Positions 10,557 through 19,212 are shown, counted from the first letter of the stretch. The stretch: 64,000 nt of DNA from Phycisphaerales bacterium PN19_bin_20 (GCA_021173225.1 JAJOLK010000014.1:42423-106422), one strand, 5' to 3'. Notes: generated by a model not told the origin, from the sequence alone. A program made the numbers and translations.

Positions 10557-10597
10557 ACTTGTCAACTGGCGATTCTAGAGCGCGGCGCGGAGCCCGG

Positions 10598-12676
10598 CTA
10601 TCTGGGTATGGGCGCGGGTGTGGGCGCGGGTGTGGGCGCGGGTGCGGGCGCGGGTGTGGTGACGCGCTCAAGCGTGTCGAGCGAGCGCAGCAGCTCGAGC
10701 ACGGCCAGCAGCGTCATGCTGGTGGCGTCCATCGAGACGGTCTGGTCAAGCGTGCTGGCGCGGACGCCGCCGATGGCGAAGCTCGGCTCGCTGACCATCC
10801 ACGTCAGCGTGCGATCAACCTGGAGCTGGCGGAGGTATCGCACGGCACCGATGAGCTTGGCGATCTGCTCAGGGCGCTCGCTCGGGCTGGTCAGGCGGTC
10901 GTCGCCGAGCATGGTTGCCAAGAACGCGACGGCCCGCGCGGTCTGCCACGTGGGCAGCGCGGCGCGAGAGCCCGGGAAGACCAGCCCGCCGACGAGGTCT
11001 TGCCCATCGTCGCCCGCGTCCAGCGCGGTCAATTGCAGTTGCCAGAGGCTTGCGCGCATCTGTCGCAGCGCGGCGGCGGAGGGTACGGGCTCGCCCTTGG
11101 CCGCGCTGTCGAGTTCAGCCCAGCCAAGCCAGGGCATGTCGTTGACGAGCGTGCCGGGGGTGCGATCGGCCATCGCGGCGCGGACCCGCGCGGGGTCTTG
11201 CAGTGACCAGGCCAGCAGGCCGCCGAGTGCGGGGGCACGGCCCTGCGGAATGGAAGCGGTGAGCGCTTCGAGGGTTGCACGCAGGGGCTTGTCGTCGTGC
11301 GCAAGCAGGGCCGCGGCGAGCTGAGCCTGACCGGACTGGGCGTCGGCATGGAGCTCGGCGCGGTTGGGGAGCGCGGCGCGGTCCATCGCGGCGAGGACCT
11401 CGCGCGTCAGCGGCACGCGAAGCTCTTGCGCGAGGCGGCCCTTAGATGTGACCGTGGGGGTGCGGACATCCGCCTCGACGATCGTCGCGAGCGCCTCGTA
11501 GGCCTCTAGCGCAACGACCAGGCCTGCCGCCTGCGTGAGCGACACGGGCCGCTCGTCGCTGGTGCCCGCCGGGCGGTCGCCCTCGAGCGCCAAAGCGGCG
11601 GAGCTGATGGGGTAACCCCCGCGGTGACGGCGGCGCAGGTGGTCCGCCAGCGTCATGGCCATGATGCTCAGCTCGCGGCGCTGGTCAACGTCGCCCAGCG
11701 TGATCAGCCGCTGCCCGCGGTAAAGCACCTCGGCGGGGCGGCCCGGTTCAGGCTCGGCGGCGTGATCGACCTTGAAGCGGTAGAAGACCAGCCCATGCTT
11801 GGCGCGCAGCTCTGCGGGTTCGAGCAGCGCCAGCTCGCCGCGGCCGGTTAGCATCGTCACCGCGCGGCGCAGCGCGTCACTGGGGGTGATGCCTGAGGCG
11901 AGCATCGCTGAGGGGAAGACGGCCTGCACGGCGCTGGCGTCTGGCCGCGCGTCCTGCCCTGCTTGGGGCCCCCCTGGCGGCCCGGCGAACGCCGCGGCGA
12001 CGCCCGCAAGGCCCAGCGGGACGCTCGCGTCTATGTCGGCATAGGTCGCGTCGGCAAGGGGCTCGACCCCTGAGGCCAGCTCAACGCTGATGGTCACGCC
12101 ACCGGCGGCTTCGTGCAGCTTGTCGGCGCGGGCCTCTGGACTGAGGCCCGAGACGTTGACGGCCAAGCGGCGCAGCGCCTCAGCGATTGCGCCAGAAAGA
12201 GCCGCGCGGGCCGGGTCAGCATCCCTTGGGATACCAGGGGCTGCGGCGCCGGCGTGCAAGGTCAGCACGGCGCTGCGCCCGATGATCTGGCGGTCAAATC
12301 GCAGCACCACGGCGGCACCGATGGCCGTCGGCGGCTGAACGTCAGGTGGCGCCGCGTCGCCGGGCCCCGTGTTGAGGCCAGTTATTGGGCCCGTGTTTGG
12401 GCCCGTGTTTGCGCCCGTGTTTGGGCTAGCGACTGGACGACCCCACTCCTCCACGGCCCGGCGTGCGAGCGTTGAGTAGGCCAACAGCCGTTGAGCACTG
12501 CTGGCGGGCGCACTTGCGGTAGATGGCACGGCGGGCACGCCTGCCGGCGGCTTCGGGGCTGATGGGTCCGAGAATGGCGGTGTGCCAAGCGCGGGCGCGA
12601 GTGTGGTCAGCGCCGCCACAACGCAACACCCGGCAACACTGCGGAGCAACACCTTGGTACCGGGGCGATCAAGCAT
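10598..12676 (-). CDS. Exported protein of unknown function, Pro/Ala tail
   Basis: A 692-aa protein that I do not recognise. ATG 12676 opens a signal-peptide-like N-terminus (basic LDRPGTKVLLRS, hydrophobic VAGCCVVAALTTLAPALG). A low-complexity linker with repeats of NTGPNTGPITG-type follows at about residues 90-115, encoded by a 12-bp tandem repeat. The body contains a mixed domain (around VTISVELASGVEPLADATYA) and then a mainly helical half. The C-terminus ends in an alternating Pro/Ala tail, also from a 12-bp repeat. An in-frame start at 12844 would put 56 Arg/Ser-rich residues ahead of the signal and is rejected. The stop lies about 40 bp upstream of rnpB. Confidence 0.65.
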   Translation of the reverse strand: MLDRPGTKVLLRSVAGCCVVAALTTLAPALGTPPFSDPSAPKPPAGVPAVPSTASAPASSAQRLLAYSTLARRAVEEWGRPVASPNTGANTGPNTGPITGLNTGPGDAAPPDVQPPTAIGAAVVLRFDRQIIGRSAVLTLHAGAAAPGIPRDADPARAALSGAIAEALRRLAVNVSGLSPEARADKLHEAAGGVTISVELASGVEPLADATYADIDASVPLGLAGVAAAFAGPPGGPQAGQDARPDASAVQAVFPSAMLASGITPSDALRRAVTMLTGRGELALLEPAELRAKHGLVFYRFKVDHAAEPEPGRPAEVLYRGQRLITLGDVDQRRELSIMAMTLADHLRRRHRGGYPISSAALALEGDRPAGTSDERPVSLTQAAGLVVALEAYEALATIVEADVRTPTVTSKGRLAQELRVPLTREVLAAMDRAALPNRAELHADAQSGQAQLAAALLAHDDKPLRATLEALTASIPQGRAPALGGLLAWSLQDPARVRAAMADRTPGTLVNDMPWLGWAELDSAAKGEPVPSAAALRQMRASLWQLQLTALDAGDDGQDLVGGLVFPGSRAALPTWQTARAVAFLATMLGDDRLTSPSERPEQIAKLIGAVRYLRQLQVDRTLTWMVSEPSFAIGGVRASTLDQTVSMDATSMTLLAVLELLRSLDTLERVTTPAPAPAPTPAPTPAPIPR
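10609..10656. repeat. 12-bp tandem repeat coding the Pro/Ala tail
   Basis: Four copies of TGGGCGCGGGTG (one with a C at the first base) lie directly before the stop codon of the 692-aa exported protein and encode its alternating Ala-Pro-Thr-Pro C-terminal tail on the minus strand. Confidence 0.9.
12363..12422. repeat. 12-bp tandem repeat coding an NTGP linker
   Basis: Three near-perfect copies of GGGCCCGTGTTT (12387-12422), preceded by degenerate copies, encode the Asn-Thr-Gly-Pro repeats of the exported protein on the minus strand. The unit length is a multiple of 3, so copy number can vary without breaking the frame. Confidence 0.85.
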
Positions 12677-13060
12677 TGACGAGCTTATCACCCGAGCCCG
12701 CGCGGACGGGCTGCCGCTCGGCCCGCGGGCCAACCGAGGGCGGCTTGCGGGCGAGTGGCGGGCGTGATTCCCGGACCCGTACCGAGCACGATCTGATGCG
12801 CGGACCAAGCGATCTTGGTCCTTGTTGCCGCCGTGCGCTGGCACGGTGGTTGTTTCTGTGGTCCATTGTCAGCACAACCAAAGACAAGGACCTCGCCCAT
12901 GAGCCGCCTCTTTACCCTCACCGTCAGCCAGCAGCGCATCGCCGTCTTGTTCATGCTGAGCTTTGCCGCGATGTGCTGAGGCGACCGCCCGTACAATCCG
13001 ATGCTGCTGAGGCGGGCGTGCTGACGCCGGCGGCTCAGGGCGCAGCGGAGGGCGTGGCGG
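12677..13060. other. Divergent intergenic region with one possible short ORF
   Basis: About 380 bp between the exported protein (minus) and the methyltransferase (plus). It must hold the promoters of both, but I found no convincing -35/-10 pair. The only coding candidate is a 26-codon ORF at 12899-12979, listed separately. Confidence 0.6.
12899..12979 (+). CDS. Possible 26-aa hydrophobic small protein
   Basis: The reading frame begins ATG, ends TGA and encodes MSRLFTLTVSQQR followed by a short hydrophobic stretch (IAVLFMLSFAAMC). It is preceded by AAGGAC about 9 nt upstream, a weak ribosome-binding site. A short amphipathic or membrane-associated peptide, or an upstream leader of the methyltransferase gene (start 82 bp downstream), are possible. 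Nothing but composition and the weak site supports it; chance occurrence is quite possible. Confidence 0.25.
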   Translation: MSRLFTLTVSQQRIAVLFMLSFAAMC

Positions 13061-13756
13061 ATGCTTCGATCGGTGGTCTTTAACACGCTGCGAAAAGCCA
13101 CCAGCCCGGCGGTGCGCGGCTGGATCAAGTCCAGCCCGCTGTTCATCCCCGTATCGCGCGCGCTTTTTGGCACACAGGTCTACTGCGACAGCTACTTCCG
13201 TGACATCGAACGGCTTGAGGCGACGAGCGTTACCGCCGTGGCTGACTGGATCGTCGCCAACCTGCGGCCCGCCTCGGTCATCGACATCGGCTGCGGGCCC
13301 GGGCACCAGATGAAGGCGCTGGTTGATCGCGGCGTGAAGGTCTTCGGGGTTGATATCGCCGACTCGGCGCTGGCGATCGCCAAGGGCGAGAAGGGCCTGA
13401 GCGTTCAGGCCTTTGACCTGACCAAGCCCGGGGCCGTGCTGCCCGGCGTGCCGTACGACCTGGCGGTCTCGTGCGAGGTGGCCGAGCACCTGCCGGCCGA
13501 GCACGCGCCACGGTTTGTTGAGCACTGCGCCTCGGCCTCTTCGGTGGTCTATCTGACGGCCGCTGAGCCCAGCGCCGATGGCACCACCGGTCTGCACCAC
13601 TTCAATGAGCAGCCTCACGAGTACTGGATCGAGCTGTTCGCCAAGCGTGGCTATGCGCTAGACGCGGGCCTGACCAGCGACGCGCAGGCGCACCACGCAG
13701 GCAAGGGCGTGATTTCATACCTGGCTAGGCCGATGGTCTTGCGTCGCAAGGGCTGA
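13061..13756 (+). CDS. Class I SAM-dependent methyltransferase
   Basis: A 231-aa protein with a Rossmann-like methyltransferase core. Motif I reads SVIDIGCGPGHQMKALVDRG (around residues 70-90), motif II acidic end VFGVDIADSALAIA, and post-motifs LAVSCEVAEHLP and VVYLTAAEP. The pattern CEVAEHLP is common in small-molecule and lipid/ubiquinone-type methyltransferases; the substrate is not identifiable. The ATG has a good ribosome-binding site, GGAGGG at 13047-13052, 8 nt upstream. The N-terminal ~60 residues (FNTLRKATSPAVRGWIKSS) are probably a family-specific helix. It converges with the fumarylacetoacetase gene, 38 bp away. Confidence 0.85.
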   Translation: MLRSVVFNTLRKATSPAVRGWIKSSPLFIPVSRALFGTQVYCDSYFRDIERLEATSVTAVADWIVANLRPASVIDIGCGPGHQMKALVDRGVKVFGVDIADSALAIAKGEKGLSVQAFDLTKPGAVLPGVPYDLAVSCEVAEHLPAEHAPRFVEHCASASSVVYLTAAEPSADGTTGLHHFNEQPHEYWIELFAKRGYALDAGLTSDAQAHHAGKGVISYLARPMVLRRKG

Positions 13757-13794
13757 GGTTGACCGGCGCACCGCACGGCGCTCCTCCGGCCTCA

Positions 13795-15138
13795 TCAGGC
13801 TGGCTCGATCACTGCGCGGCACTCGCCAAAGCCCAGACGCAGGCCCAGGTCTTGCCGCTCGCACCACGCCGTGAGGATGATCTCGTCGCCGTCCTCGATG
13901 AACGTGCGCTGCTCGCCGGTGGGAAGCTCGATGGGCTTACGTGGGAGGGGCTTGCCGTCGGGCCCGTTGCCCTGCCAGGTCTTCTCCAGCAGGCACCCGC
14001 GTGCCTCGGGCGTGGGCCCGCTGATGGTCCCGGTGGCCAGCAGGTCACCGGCCTCGAGCGGGCACCCGTTGCTGGCGTGGTGCGCGACCATCTGGGCGAT
14101 GGTCCAGTACAGCGTCCGCGCGTTGCCGGTGCAGATCACCAGCGGCGCGGCGCCGGCGGCCCGCATCTTGACGCTGCTGAGGCTCGCACGCACGTGGACG
14201 TCAAGGCCCCAGTCGGCGCTCGTGCGCAGGTACTCAAGCGGCTGCGGGTCGCCCTCTGACCGCTGCGGGCCGGCGACGCGGAAGGGTTCGAGCTGTGGGC
14301 GCGTGACGATCCACGGGCTGATGGTCGTGGCAAAGTTCTTGGCCAGGAACGGGCCCAGCGGCTGGTACTCCCAGGCCTGCATGTCGCGGGCCGACCAGTC
14401 GTTCACCAGCACCAGACCGAAGATCGAGCGGTCGATCTGGTCGATGGGGATGGTCTGGCCCAGCGCGTTGCCCTCGCCAATCAGCACGCCCAGCTCAAGC
14501 TCGTAGTCGAGGCGCTTGGTGGGCCCGAAGATCGGCTGAGCCGCGCCCTCGGGCATCGTTTGTCCGCGTGGGCGCTTGATCGGCACGCCGCTAACAACCA
14601 CCGAGCTGGCCCGCCCGTGATAGCCAATGGGCACATGCTTGTAGTTGGGCAGCAGGGGGTTGTCGGGGCGGAACATGCTGCCGACCGTGCGGGCGTGGTC
14701 GATGCTGGAGTAGAAGTCGGTGTAGTTGCCGACGTGGCAGGGCTCGACGAGTTCGGTTTCGCTCAGGGGCGTCAGGGCCTTCTCGCGCAGGCGTCGAGCC
14801 TGCTGCCCGCCGGGTGCCGCATCAAGCAACCAGGCCTGCACGCGCTGGCGGACCAGCGGCCAGAGCCGCGCGTCGGTCATCAGCGCGTTGGCGTTGCCGT
14901 GGTGCAGCGCGGCGTGGGCGGCCTCTGCAAAGTCGTCATCGCCCAGCGCGCCGGCGTGCATCAGCATGTCGAGGTTGACGACGCGATCACCCACGGCGGT
15001 GCAGAGCACCGGGTTCTCCTCTTCGTCAAGAGCGGTGCCAAGCGGGAGGTGCTGGAGCGGGAAGTCTGTGCCCGCTTGGTGCGCACTGGGAAGCCAGCTT
15101 CGGAGGTTGGGGCTGAGGGTTGCGTCGTTGGTGATCAT
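13795..15138 (-). CDS. fahA: Fumarylacetoacetase
   Basis: Last step of tyrosine/homogentisate breakdown: hydrolyses 4-fumarylacetoacetate to fumarate and acetoacetate. The 447-aa length matches the family. The N-terminal SH3-like domain is followed by the mixed-beta catalytic domain. Residues matching known metal and catalytic positions are visible: Asp141 and His148 in YTDFYSSIDHARTVG, Glu213 and Glu215 in LDYELELGVLI, and Asp247 in VLVNDWSARDMQAWE. YHGRASSVVVSG and the late ATGTISGP are also typical. No other homogentisate-pathway gene is nearby, so the gene stands alone. ATG 15138 aligns with the family N-terminus. Confidence 0.96.
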   Translation of the reverse strand: MITNDATLSPNLRSWLPSAHQAGTDFPLQHLPLGTALDEEENPVLCTAVGDRVVNLDMLMHAGALGDDDFAEAAHAALHHGNANALMTDARLWPLVRQRVQAWLLDAAPGGQQARRLREKALTPLSETELVEPCHVGNYTDFYSSIDHARTVGSMFRPDNPLLPNYKHVPIGYHGRASSVVVSGVPIKRPRGQTMPEGAAQPIFGPTKRLDYELELGVLIGEGNALGQTIPIDQIDRSIFGLVLVNDWSARDMQAWEYQPLGPFLAKNFATTISPWIVTRPQLEPFRVAGPQRSEGDPQPLEYLRTSADWGLDVHVRASLSSVKMRAAGAAPLVICTGNARTLYWTIAQMVAHHASNGCPLEAGDLLATGTISGPTPEARGCLLEKTWQGNGPDGKPLPRKPIELPTGEQRTFIEDGDEIILTAWCERQDLGLRLGFGECRAVIEPA

Positions 15139-15192
15139 GGCCCGCCAGAGTAGCGGCGTGGGTGCAGGGCCGGGCGCGCAGACAAGCCAGGC

Positions 15193-16254
15193 TCATGCGC
15201 CGAGCATCATCAGCACCTGGTGGCCCAGGCGAACAACGGCTTCTGATCGCTTGCTGTCGGCCTTCTCGTTGCGGTGGTGCACAATGTGGGCGAACAGGTC
15301 GCAAACGCCCTTGTTCATGGCCACAAGGTCGGTCCCGCCCAGGCTGCGGTGCACGCGGGCGAGGGCCTCATCGATGGCCTTGATCGTTGCGCTGCGCGGC
15401 TGCAGCGGGCCGAGCGCGCTCTTTTTCTTCCAGACCTCTACGGGCCAGAACCCGTTGACAAGCTCTGACGCATCGGTGGGCGCGTAGCCCTTGGTTGCAA
15501 CCATGTTTGAGACGTCATTTCGGAGCGTCACGGCATTGTCGTTGAAGCGGTTGATCTGTAAGAGCAGATCATTGGCGTACCGCTCGACCTGCACCGGCTC
15601 GGTGTAAACCGTCACGCTGGGGAGCTTCAGGAACGCCTCAGATCCGCCGGCTTTGAGGCACATCAAGGCCACGCCCGCGCAGTTCTGAAACCCAAGGGCC
15701 TGGTACTTCGGAGCGCTGACCTTGAAGCCCCGCCACCAGTTGTAAGCCGCAACGGGTGAGAGTCCGAAGGTGCTCCCTCCGGCGCCCATCGCGGGGATAC
15801 TGACCTTGGACTCCGCCGACTGTCGCCAGTCGTAGATGACGTCCTCGTCGTCGAGGTCGCGTAATTTGGCACTCTCGTGGTCACGGACCTGACCAGGGCG
15901 GGGGTTGGTGATCGGGGCCTTACCGAACTGGGCGAGCGTCTGGTCCCACTCCGCGGGGTACGGGACGTTGTTGGCCTTGCGGAAGCCGACCTCCAGGCGG
16001 AAGGCGGTGAGTTTTTGCATCTCGTCACCGGCGTCGTCTTTGTAGTTGGCCTGGAACGCCGCACCCTGCTTTTTAAAGGCCGACTTTCCCTTGCTCGCGC
16101 CGTCCGCAGGCCAGAAGCTGACGTACTCGACCCCGCCGGGGATGGCTGCGTTCTTGATCTTCACCGCGGCGTGCCCGAAGTGGCTCGTGGGCATGAAGCC
16201 CATCTTCTTCACGTTGCGCCAGATGTGGACGACGAACTTGTCGGTGCCGGACAT
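15193..16254 (-). CDS. Possible papain-like (permuted) His/Cys enzyme
   Basis: A 353-aa protein with no signal peptide and no certain family assignment. His28 sits in SHFGHAAVKI, followed by YVSFWPA at 44-50. Cys192 sits in GFQNCAGVALMCLKAGG. A GHAA-beta-strand followed much later by NC-[AS]-G is the His-first, Cys-later order of circularly permuted NlpC/P60 and PPPDE/DeSI-type proteins, so a cysteine peptidase, deubiquitinase-like or acyltransferase activity is possible. The C-terminal ~120 residues are helical and may form a separate domain. It lies directly behind fahA in the same direction, 54 bp away. Function inferred only from motif spacing. Confidence 0.55.
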   Translation of the reverse strand: MSGTDKFVVHIWRNVKKMGFMPTSHFGHAAVKIKNAAIPGGVEYVSFWPADGASKGKSAFKKQGAAFQANYKDDAGDEMQKLTAFRLEVGFRKANNVPYPAEWDQTLAQFGKAPITNPRPGQVRDHESAKLRDLDDEDVIYDWRQSAESKVSIPAMGAGGSTFGLSPVAAYNWWRGFKVSAPKYQALGFQNCAGVALMCLKAGGSEAFLKLPSVTVYTEPVQVERYANDLLLQINRFNDNAVTLRNDVSNMVATKGYAPTDASELVNGFWPVEVWKKKSALGPLQPRSATIKAIDEALARVHRSLGGTDLVAMNKGVCDLFAHIVHHRNEKADSKRSEAVVRLGHQVLMMLGA

Positions 16255-16472
16255 GACAGGGCTCCAGAGTGGGCGCGGGCGGAAGCTGGACCAAACACTT
16301 TGACGGGTCGTTAGCAGGTTATCCGAAGCTCAATCGTTGAAGTTGCGCGCAGGCCACCCGAGCGCGCCAACATGCGGCCAAAGGCGCAACTTTAGAGATC
16401 GCGGGCGGTGAGCACGGGCCTCGAGGTGATCTACGTCCGCGCTTGGCCGTTTACGCCAACAGGGCCCTACGT

Positions 16473-17015
16473 ATGCTTGCCGTCGTTACCGATCCCACCC
16501 AGTGGTTGGATGCGTGCGAGGCGAGTGCCAGCAATCTCAGAACGTCCTCCATGCTTCCGCGATTCTGCTGCGCCATCCTGATTGACCCACAAGGCCGCTT
16601 GCTCATGGAGCTGCGTCCGCCTAGTGGGGGCGCGCCGCCGCGCCGGCTGACGTGCTTTGGTGGCTCGCGTGAACCGGCCGAGCCGCCGTTGTTTGCGGTG
16701 CGGCGTGAGCTGCGCGAGGAGCTGGCGCTGACTGAGGCGCAGGTCGAGGCCTTGGGTCTGACGACCGACCCGGTGGTCAAGCTGAGCGTCGAGCGTCCCC
16801 GGCGCCCCGACAAGCCCCGACGCCTGATTAAGCTGACGGCGTGGTTCTACGCGGGCCGCGCGCCGGACCCGGAGCTGATCCGCACCGAGCCCGGGCACGA
16901 GGCCGTCTGGCTGAGCTGGGACGAGCTGCGCGAGGACCCGCGCCTGGCGGCCTGGCATCGCGTGGTGCTGACAGGCTGGCACGATCGCGCGCCGCTGGTG
17001 ACCATTCACGAGTAG
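16473..17015 (+). CDS. Nudix hydrolase
   Basis: A 180-aa Nudix-fold pyrophosphohydrolase. The Nudix box reads GSREPAEPPLFAVRRELREE followed by LAL, matching G-x5-E-x7-R-E-U-x-E-E-x-G-U except that the penultimate Gly is Ala. The catalytic Arg-Glu and Glu-Glu positions are kept. The strand before it (FCCAILIDPQGRLLMELRPP) and the later AWFYAGRAPDP and HEAVWLSWDEL segments fit the fold. I start at ATG 16473; an in-frame TTG at 16443 is possible, and the fold itself may begin near Met-27 of this frame (MLPRFCC). The substrate is unknown. Confidence 0.85.
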   Translation: MLAVVTDPTQWLDACEASASNLRTSSMLPRFCCAILIDPQGRLLMELRPPSGGAPPRRLTCFGGSREPAEPPLFAVRRELREELALTEAQVEALGLTTDPVVKLSVERPRRPDKPRRLIKLTAWFYAGRAPDPELIRTEPGHEAVWLSWDELREDPRLAAWHRVVLTGWHDRAPLVTIHE

Positions 17016-17096
17016 CCAGGGAGTAACCCCACGGGCCGCGCGCGAACAGCACGCGACGAGCTCGGGGATGCAATGGGCGCGAGAGAGTTGAGCGGA

Positions 17097-18689
17097 TCAG
17101 GCGGCGCGCGCGGCGCTGAGCGAGTCGAGCTTGCGGACCCGCGCGTAATGCGTCAGGTCTCCCGAGGGCTTGCCGTCGGGTGTGCAGAGCTTGGGCTTGG
17201 CGCTGCGTGAGTGGGCGGTGATGCGTACCGGCCCGCGCAGCTCTTTGATGAAGTCCACGGTGAACCCGGGGGTAACCAGCTGCACCTTGGCGTGAATGCG
17301 CCCGTACACCGTCACGTCGACGCTCGTTTGCGCCTCAAGCAGGTCGCGCAGTCGTTGAAGCCGCTGCTCGATCGGGCCAATCTTGTCGATGACGCGGCGG
17401 TACTCAAACTCGAGCTCAGTGAGCTTCTCGGCGTCGCCGGCCTTGAGCTTGCCGGCGAACTTGCGCAGCGGCTCGAGCTGCGCCACAAGCTTCTCGCGCC
17501 GCTTGATCATCTGCGGCAGCAGGGCCTCGGCCTGCGCGATCGGGCCCGCCAGCTCACCGATGATCGCCAGCTCCAGCACCGTGCTCACGCCCGCCTCCGA
17601 GCCGAGCTCGGCGATCTCAACCCGGTCGCCCGCGCGCACGTACCCGCCGGTGATGCACGCGACGGGCGAGAGCAGCGCGCGCCCCACGCTTAGCCGGCTG
17701 TTGATGATCTCTTTGCTCACACGCAGATCGCGCCCGATGACCGCGTCGGCGTTGTTGAGGTACTTGCAGGTGCAGTCACGGCCCACGGCCACGCGGCCCT
17801 TCTCCTTGGAGGCGACCCCGCCGTGGAACTGCCCGTCGCGACCGGCCCTCAGCTCGGCCGCCTCGACCAGCCCGTGCACGACCACATCACGCGCGGCGGT
17901 CAGGCGGAACCCGTCTGTCACAGTGCGCCCGACCACAACCGTGCCCGGAAAGTCCACGTGCCCGGTCGCAAAGTCGATCGACCCTGGGATGCTGATGACC
18001 TGCGAGACCCGCACCAGCGGCGGCGCATGCTCGACCACGCCGGCGCGCTGGGCGAACAGCTCGCCTTGCGGGGTCAGCAGCAGCGAGTCGTCGAGGATCA
18101 GGCGCAGCTTGACGCCCTGACGCGCAAGGATCGTCCGGCCCGTCACGTCGGCCCCGTCCAACCCCACCAGCGGCGGGTGGACGGTCGCGATGCGCTCGCC
18201 CGGCCGTGCCAGTGTGAACAGACCTTTGGTGTAGTGGTCGATCCGCGTCACCGAGTCGCCCTGCGTTGACATTGCGGGCACGCTGGCTTGATCGCTGGCC
18301 TGATGCGTGTCGGGCTCGGTGACACCAGACTGGTTCTGCGTGGTGAGTCCTTCGGCGGCCTGGGTCAGGCGGCGCTCGCGGTCGCGCGGGTCAAAGCCGG
18401 GGCAGAACTCAAGGCGACCGGGCTCGCCGTGCACGGCCTGAGTCCCGCGCGCGATGACCACTCGGCGCGGACCGTTGGGGTCGGGGGCATCTCGCGCCAG
18501 CGTGACGGCCTCACGGATCGCCGCGAGAACTTTGTCGTTGATCTGGACGCCTCGGGTCTGCACAAGGGCCTGCGCGGTCATTTCGTCGAGAGAACCGGGT
18601 GGGAGCGTTGGCGCAAGCTCGATAACAGCCAGCAGGCCGCCGTCCTCGATAAGCACCCGCACGTGCTGGCTGGCGTCCACGTCGAGCAT
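17097..18689 (-). CDS. DUF342/FapA-like polymer-forming protein
   Basis: A 530-aa protein with the DUF342 (FapA) domain: a beta-helix of repeated short strands in the middle, for example ISIPGSIDFATGHVDFPG, VVVHGLVEAAELRAGRDGQ, RVAVGRDCTCKYLNNADAV and GRDLRVSKEIINSRLSVGRA. A coiled coil follows (around PQMIKRREKLVAQLEPLRKF), then a short C-terminal segment. Relatives include FapA/YmdA-type proteins tied to flagellar assembly or two-component systems. No flagellar structural gene is in the window. It is the last gene of the chemotaxis-type run, 32 bp downstream of cheY, so a role with that pathway is inferred. Confidence 0.8.
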   Translation of the reverse strand: MLDVDASQHVRVLIEDGGLLAVIELAPTLPPGSLDEMTAQALVQTRGVQINDKVLAAIREAVTLARDAPDPNGPRRVVIARGTQAVHGEPGRLEFCPGFDPRDRERRLTQAAEGLTTQNQSGVTEPDTHQASDQASVPAMSTQGDSVTRIDHYTKGLFTLARPGERIATVHPPLVGLDGADVTGRTILARQGVKLRLILDDSLLLTPQGELFAQRAGVVEHAPPLVRVSQVISIPGSIDFATGHVDFPGTVVVGRTVTDGFRLTAARDVVVHGLVEAAELRAGRDGQFHGGVASKEKGRVAVGRDCTCKYLNNADAVIGRDLRVSKEIINSRLSVGRALLSPVACITGGYVRAGDRVEIAELGSEAGVSTVLELAIIGELAGPIAQAEALLPQMIKRREKLVAQLEPLRKFAGKLKAGDAEKLTELEFEYRRVIDKIGPIEQRLQRLRDLLEAQTSVDVTVYGRIHAKVQLVTPGFTVDFIKELRGPVRITAHSRSAKPKLCTPDGKPSGDLTHYARVRKLDSLSAARAA

Positions 18690-18721
18690 GGTTCAGTCCG
18701 TAACGCCCTGGGCCGGCCCGC

Positions 18722-19096
18722 TCAGGCGGCCAGCTTGGTCTTGGCGAGCGTCTCGTTGATGCGCTGGCTGAGCAGGTCTGGGGTAAAGGGCTTGATGACG
18801 TAGTTGTTGACGCCGGCCTTGATCGCCTCGATGACCCGTGACTTCTCGCTCTCGGTGGTCACCATGATTGCCGGGGTCGTCTTGTTGGTCTGGCGGAAGG
18901 CCTTGACGAAGCTCAGCCCGTCCATGGTCGGCATGTTCCAGTCAACCAGGATCAAGTCTGGCTGGAAGGCGCCAACCTTTGACAGGGCGTCCTGCCCATC
19001 GCAGGCCTCTTCGATCTCCGTGTACCCCAGCTGTGCCAGGACGGACTTCTGGATGTTCCGCATCGTCTTGCTGTCGTCGATCAGAAGGATCTTCAT
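18722..19096 (-). CDS. cheY: CheY-type single-domain response regulator
   Basis: A 124-aa stand-alone receiver. The acidic pocket is Asp7/Asp8 (ILLIDDSKTM), the phospho-acceptor is Asp52 (LVDWNMPTMDG), Thr80 lies in AIMVTTES and Lys102 in VIKPF. There is no output domain, so it acts by protein-protein contact after phosphotransfer from CheA. ATG 19096 is chosen: AGGGTGAACCCG precedes it, and the upstream open frame to 19291 is composed of repeat-derived residues. It lies between cheX and the DUF342 gene; a 15-bp tandem repeat occupies the gap to cheX. Confidence 0.95.
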   Translation of the reverse strand: MKILLIDDSKTMRNIQKSVLAQLGYTEIEEACDGQDALSKVGAFQPDLILVDWNMPTMDGLSFVKAFRQTNKTTPAIMVTTESEKSRVIEAIKAGVNNYVIKPFTPDLLSQRINETLAKTKLAA

Positions 19097-19138
19097 CGGG
19101 TTCACCCTTGCAGCGTTGCGCGGTCGTTGGATCTGGGG

Positions 19139-19198
19139 CTGGGTCGGTCGAGGCTGGGTCGGTCGAAGCTTGTTTGGTCGAGGCCTGGTCAGTCGAGG
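19139..19198. repeat. 15-bp tandem repeat between cheX and cheY
   Basis: Four consecutive 15-bp units (19139-19153, 19154-19168, 19169-19183, 19184-19198) with consensus CTGGGTCGGTCGAGG, plus a degenerate fifth. They begin 15 bp past the cheX stop and fill most of the 116-bp gap before cheY. Confidence 0.9.
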
Positions 19199-19212
19199 CT
19201 TGGTGCAGCGTC

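Noticed and set aside
10560..10565. TTGACA hexamer (minus strand) as the rnpB -35 box
   Set aside because: It is within about 10 nt of the RNA 5' end, so the matching -10 would fall inside the gene.
12523..13083. 186-aa plus-strand open frame upstream of the methyltransferase
   Set aside because: Arg/Pro-rich, no ribosome-binding site, overlaps the exported protein and the methyltransferase start in another frame.
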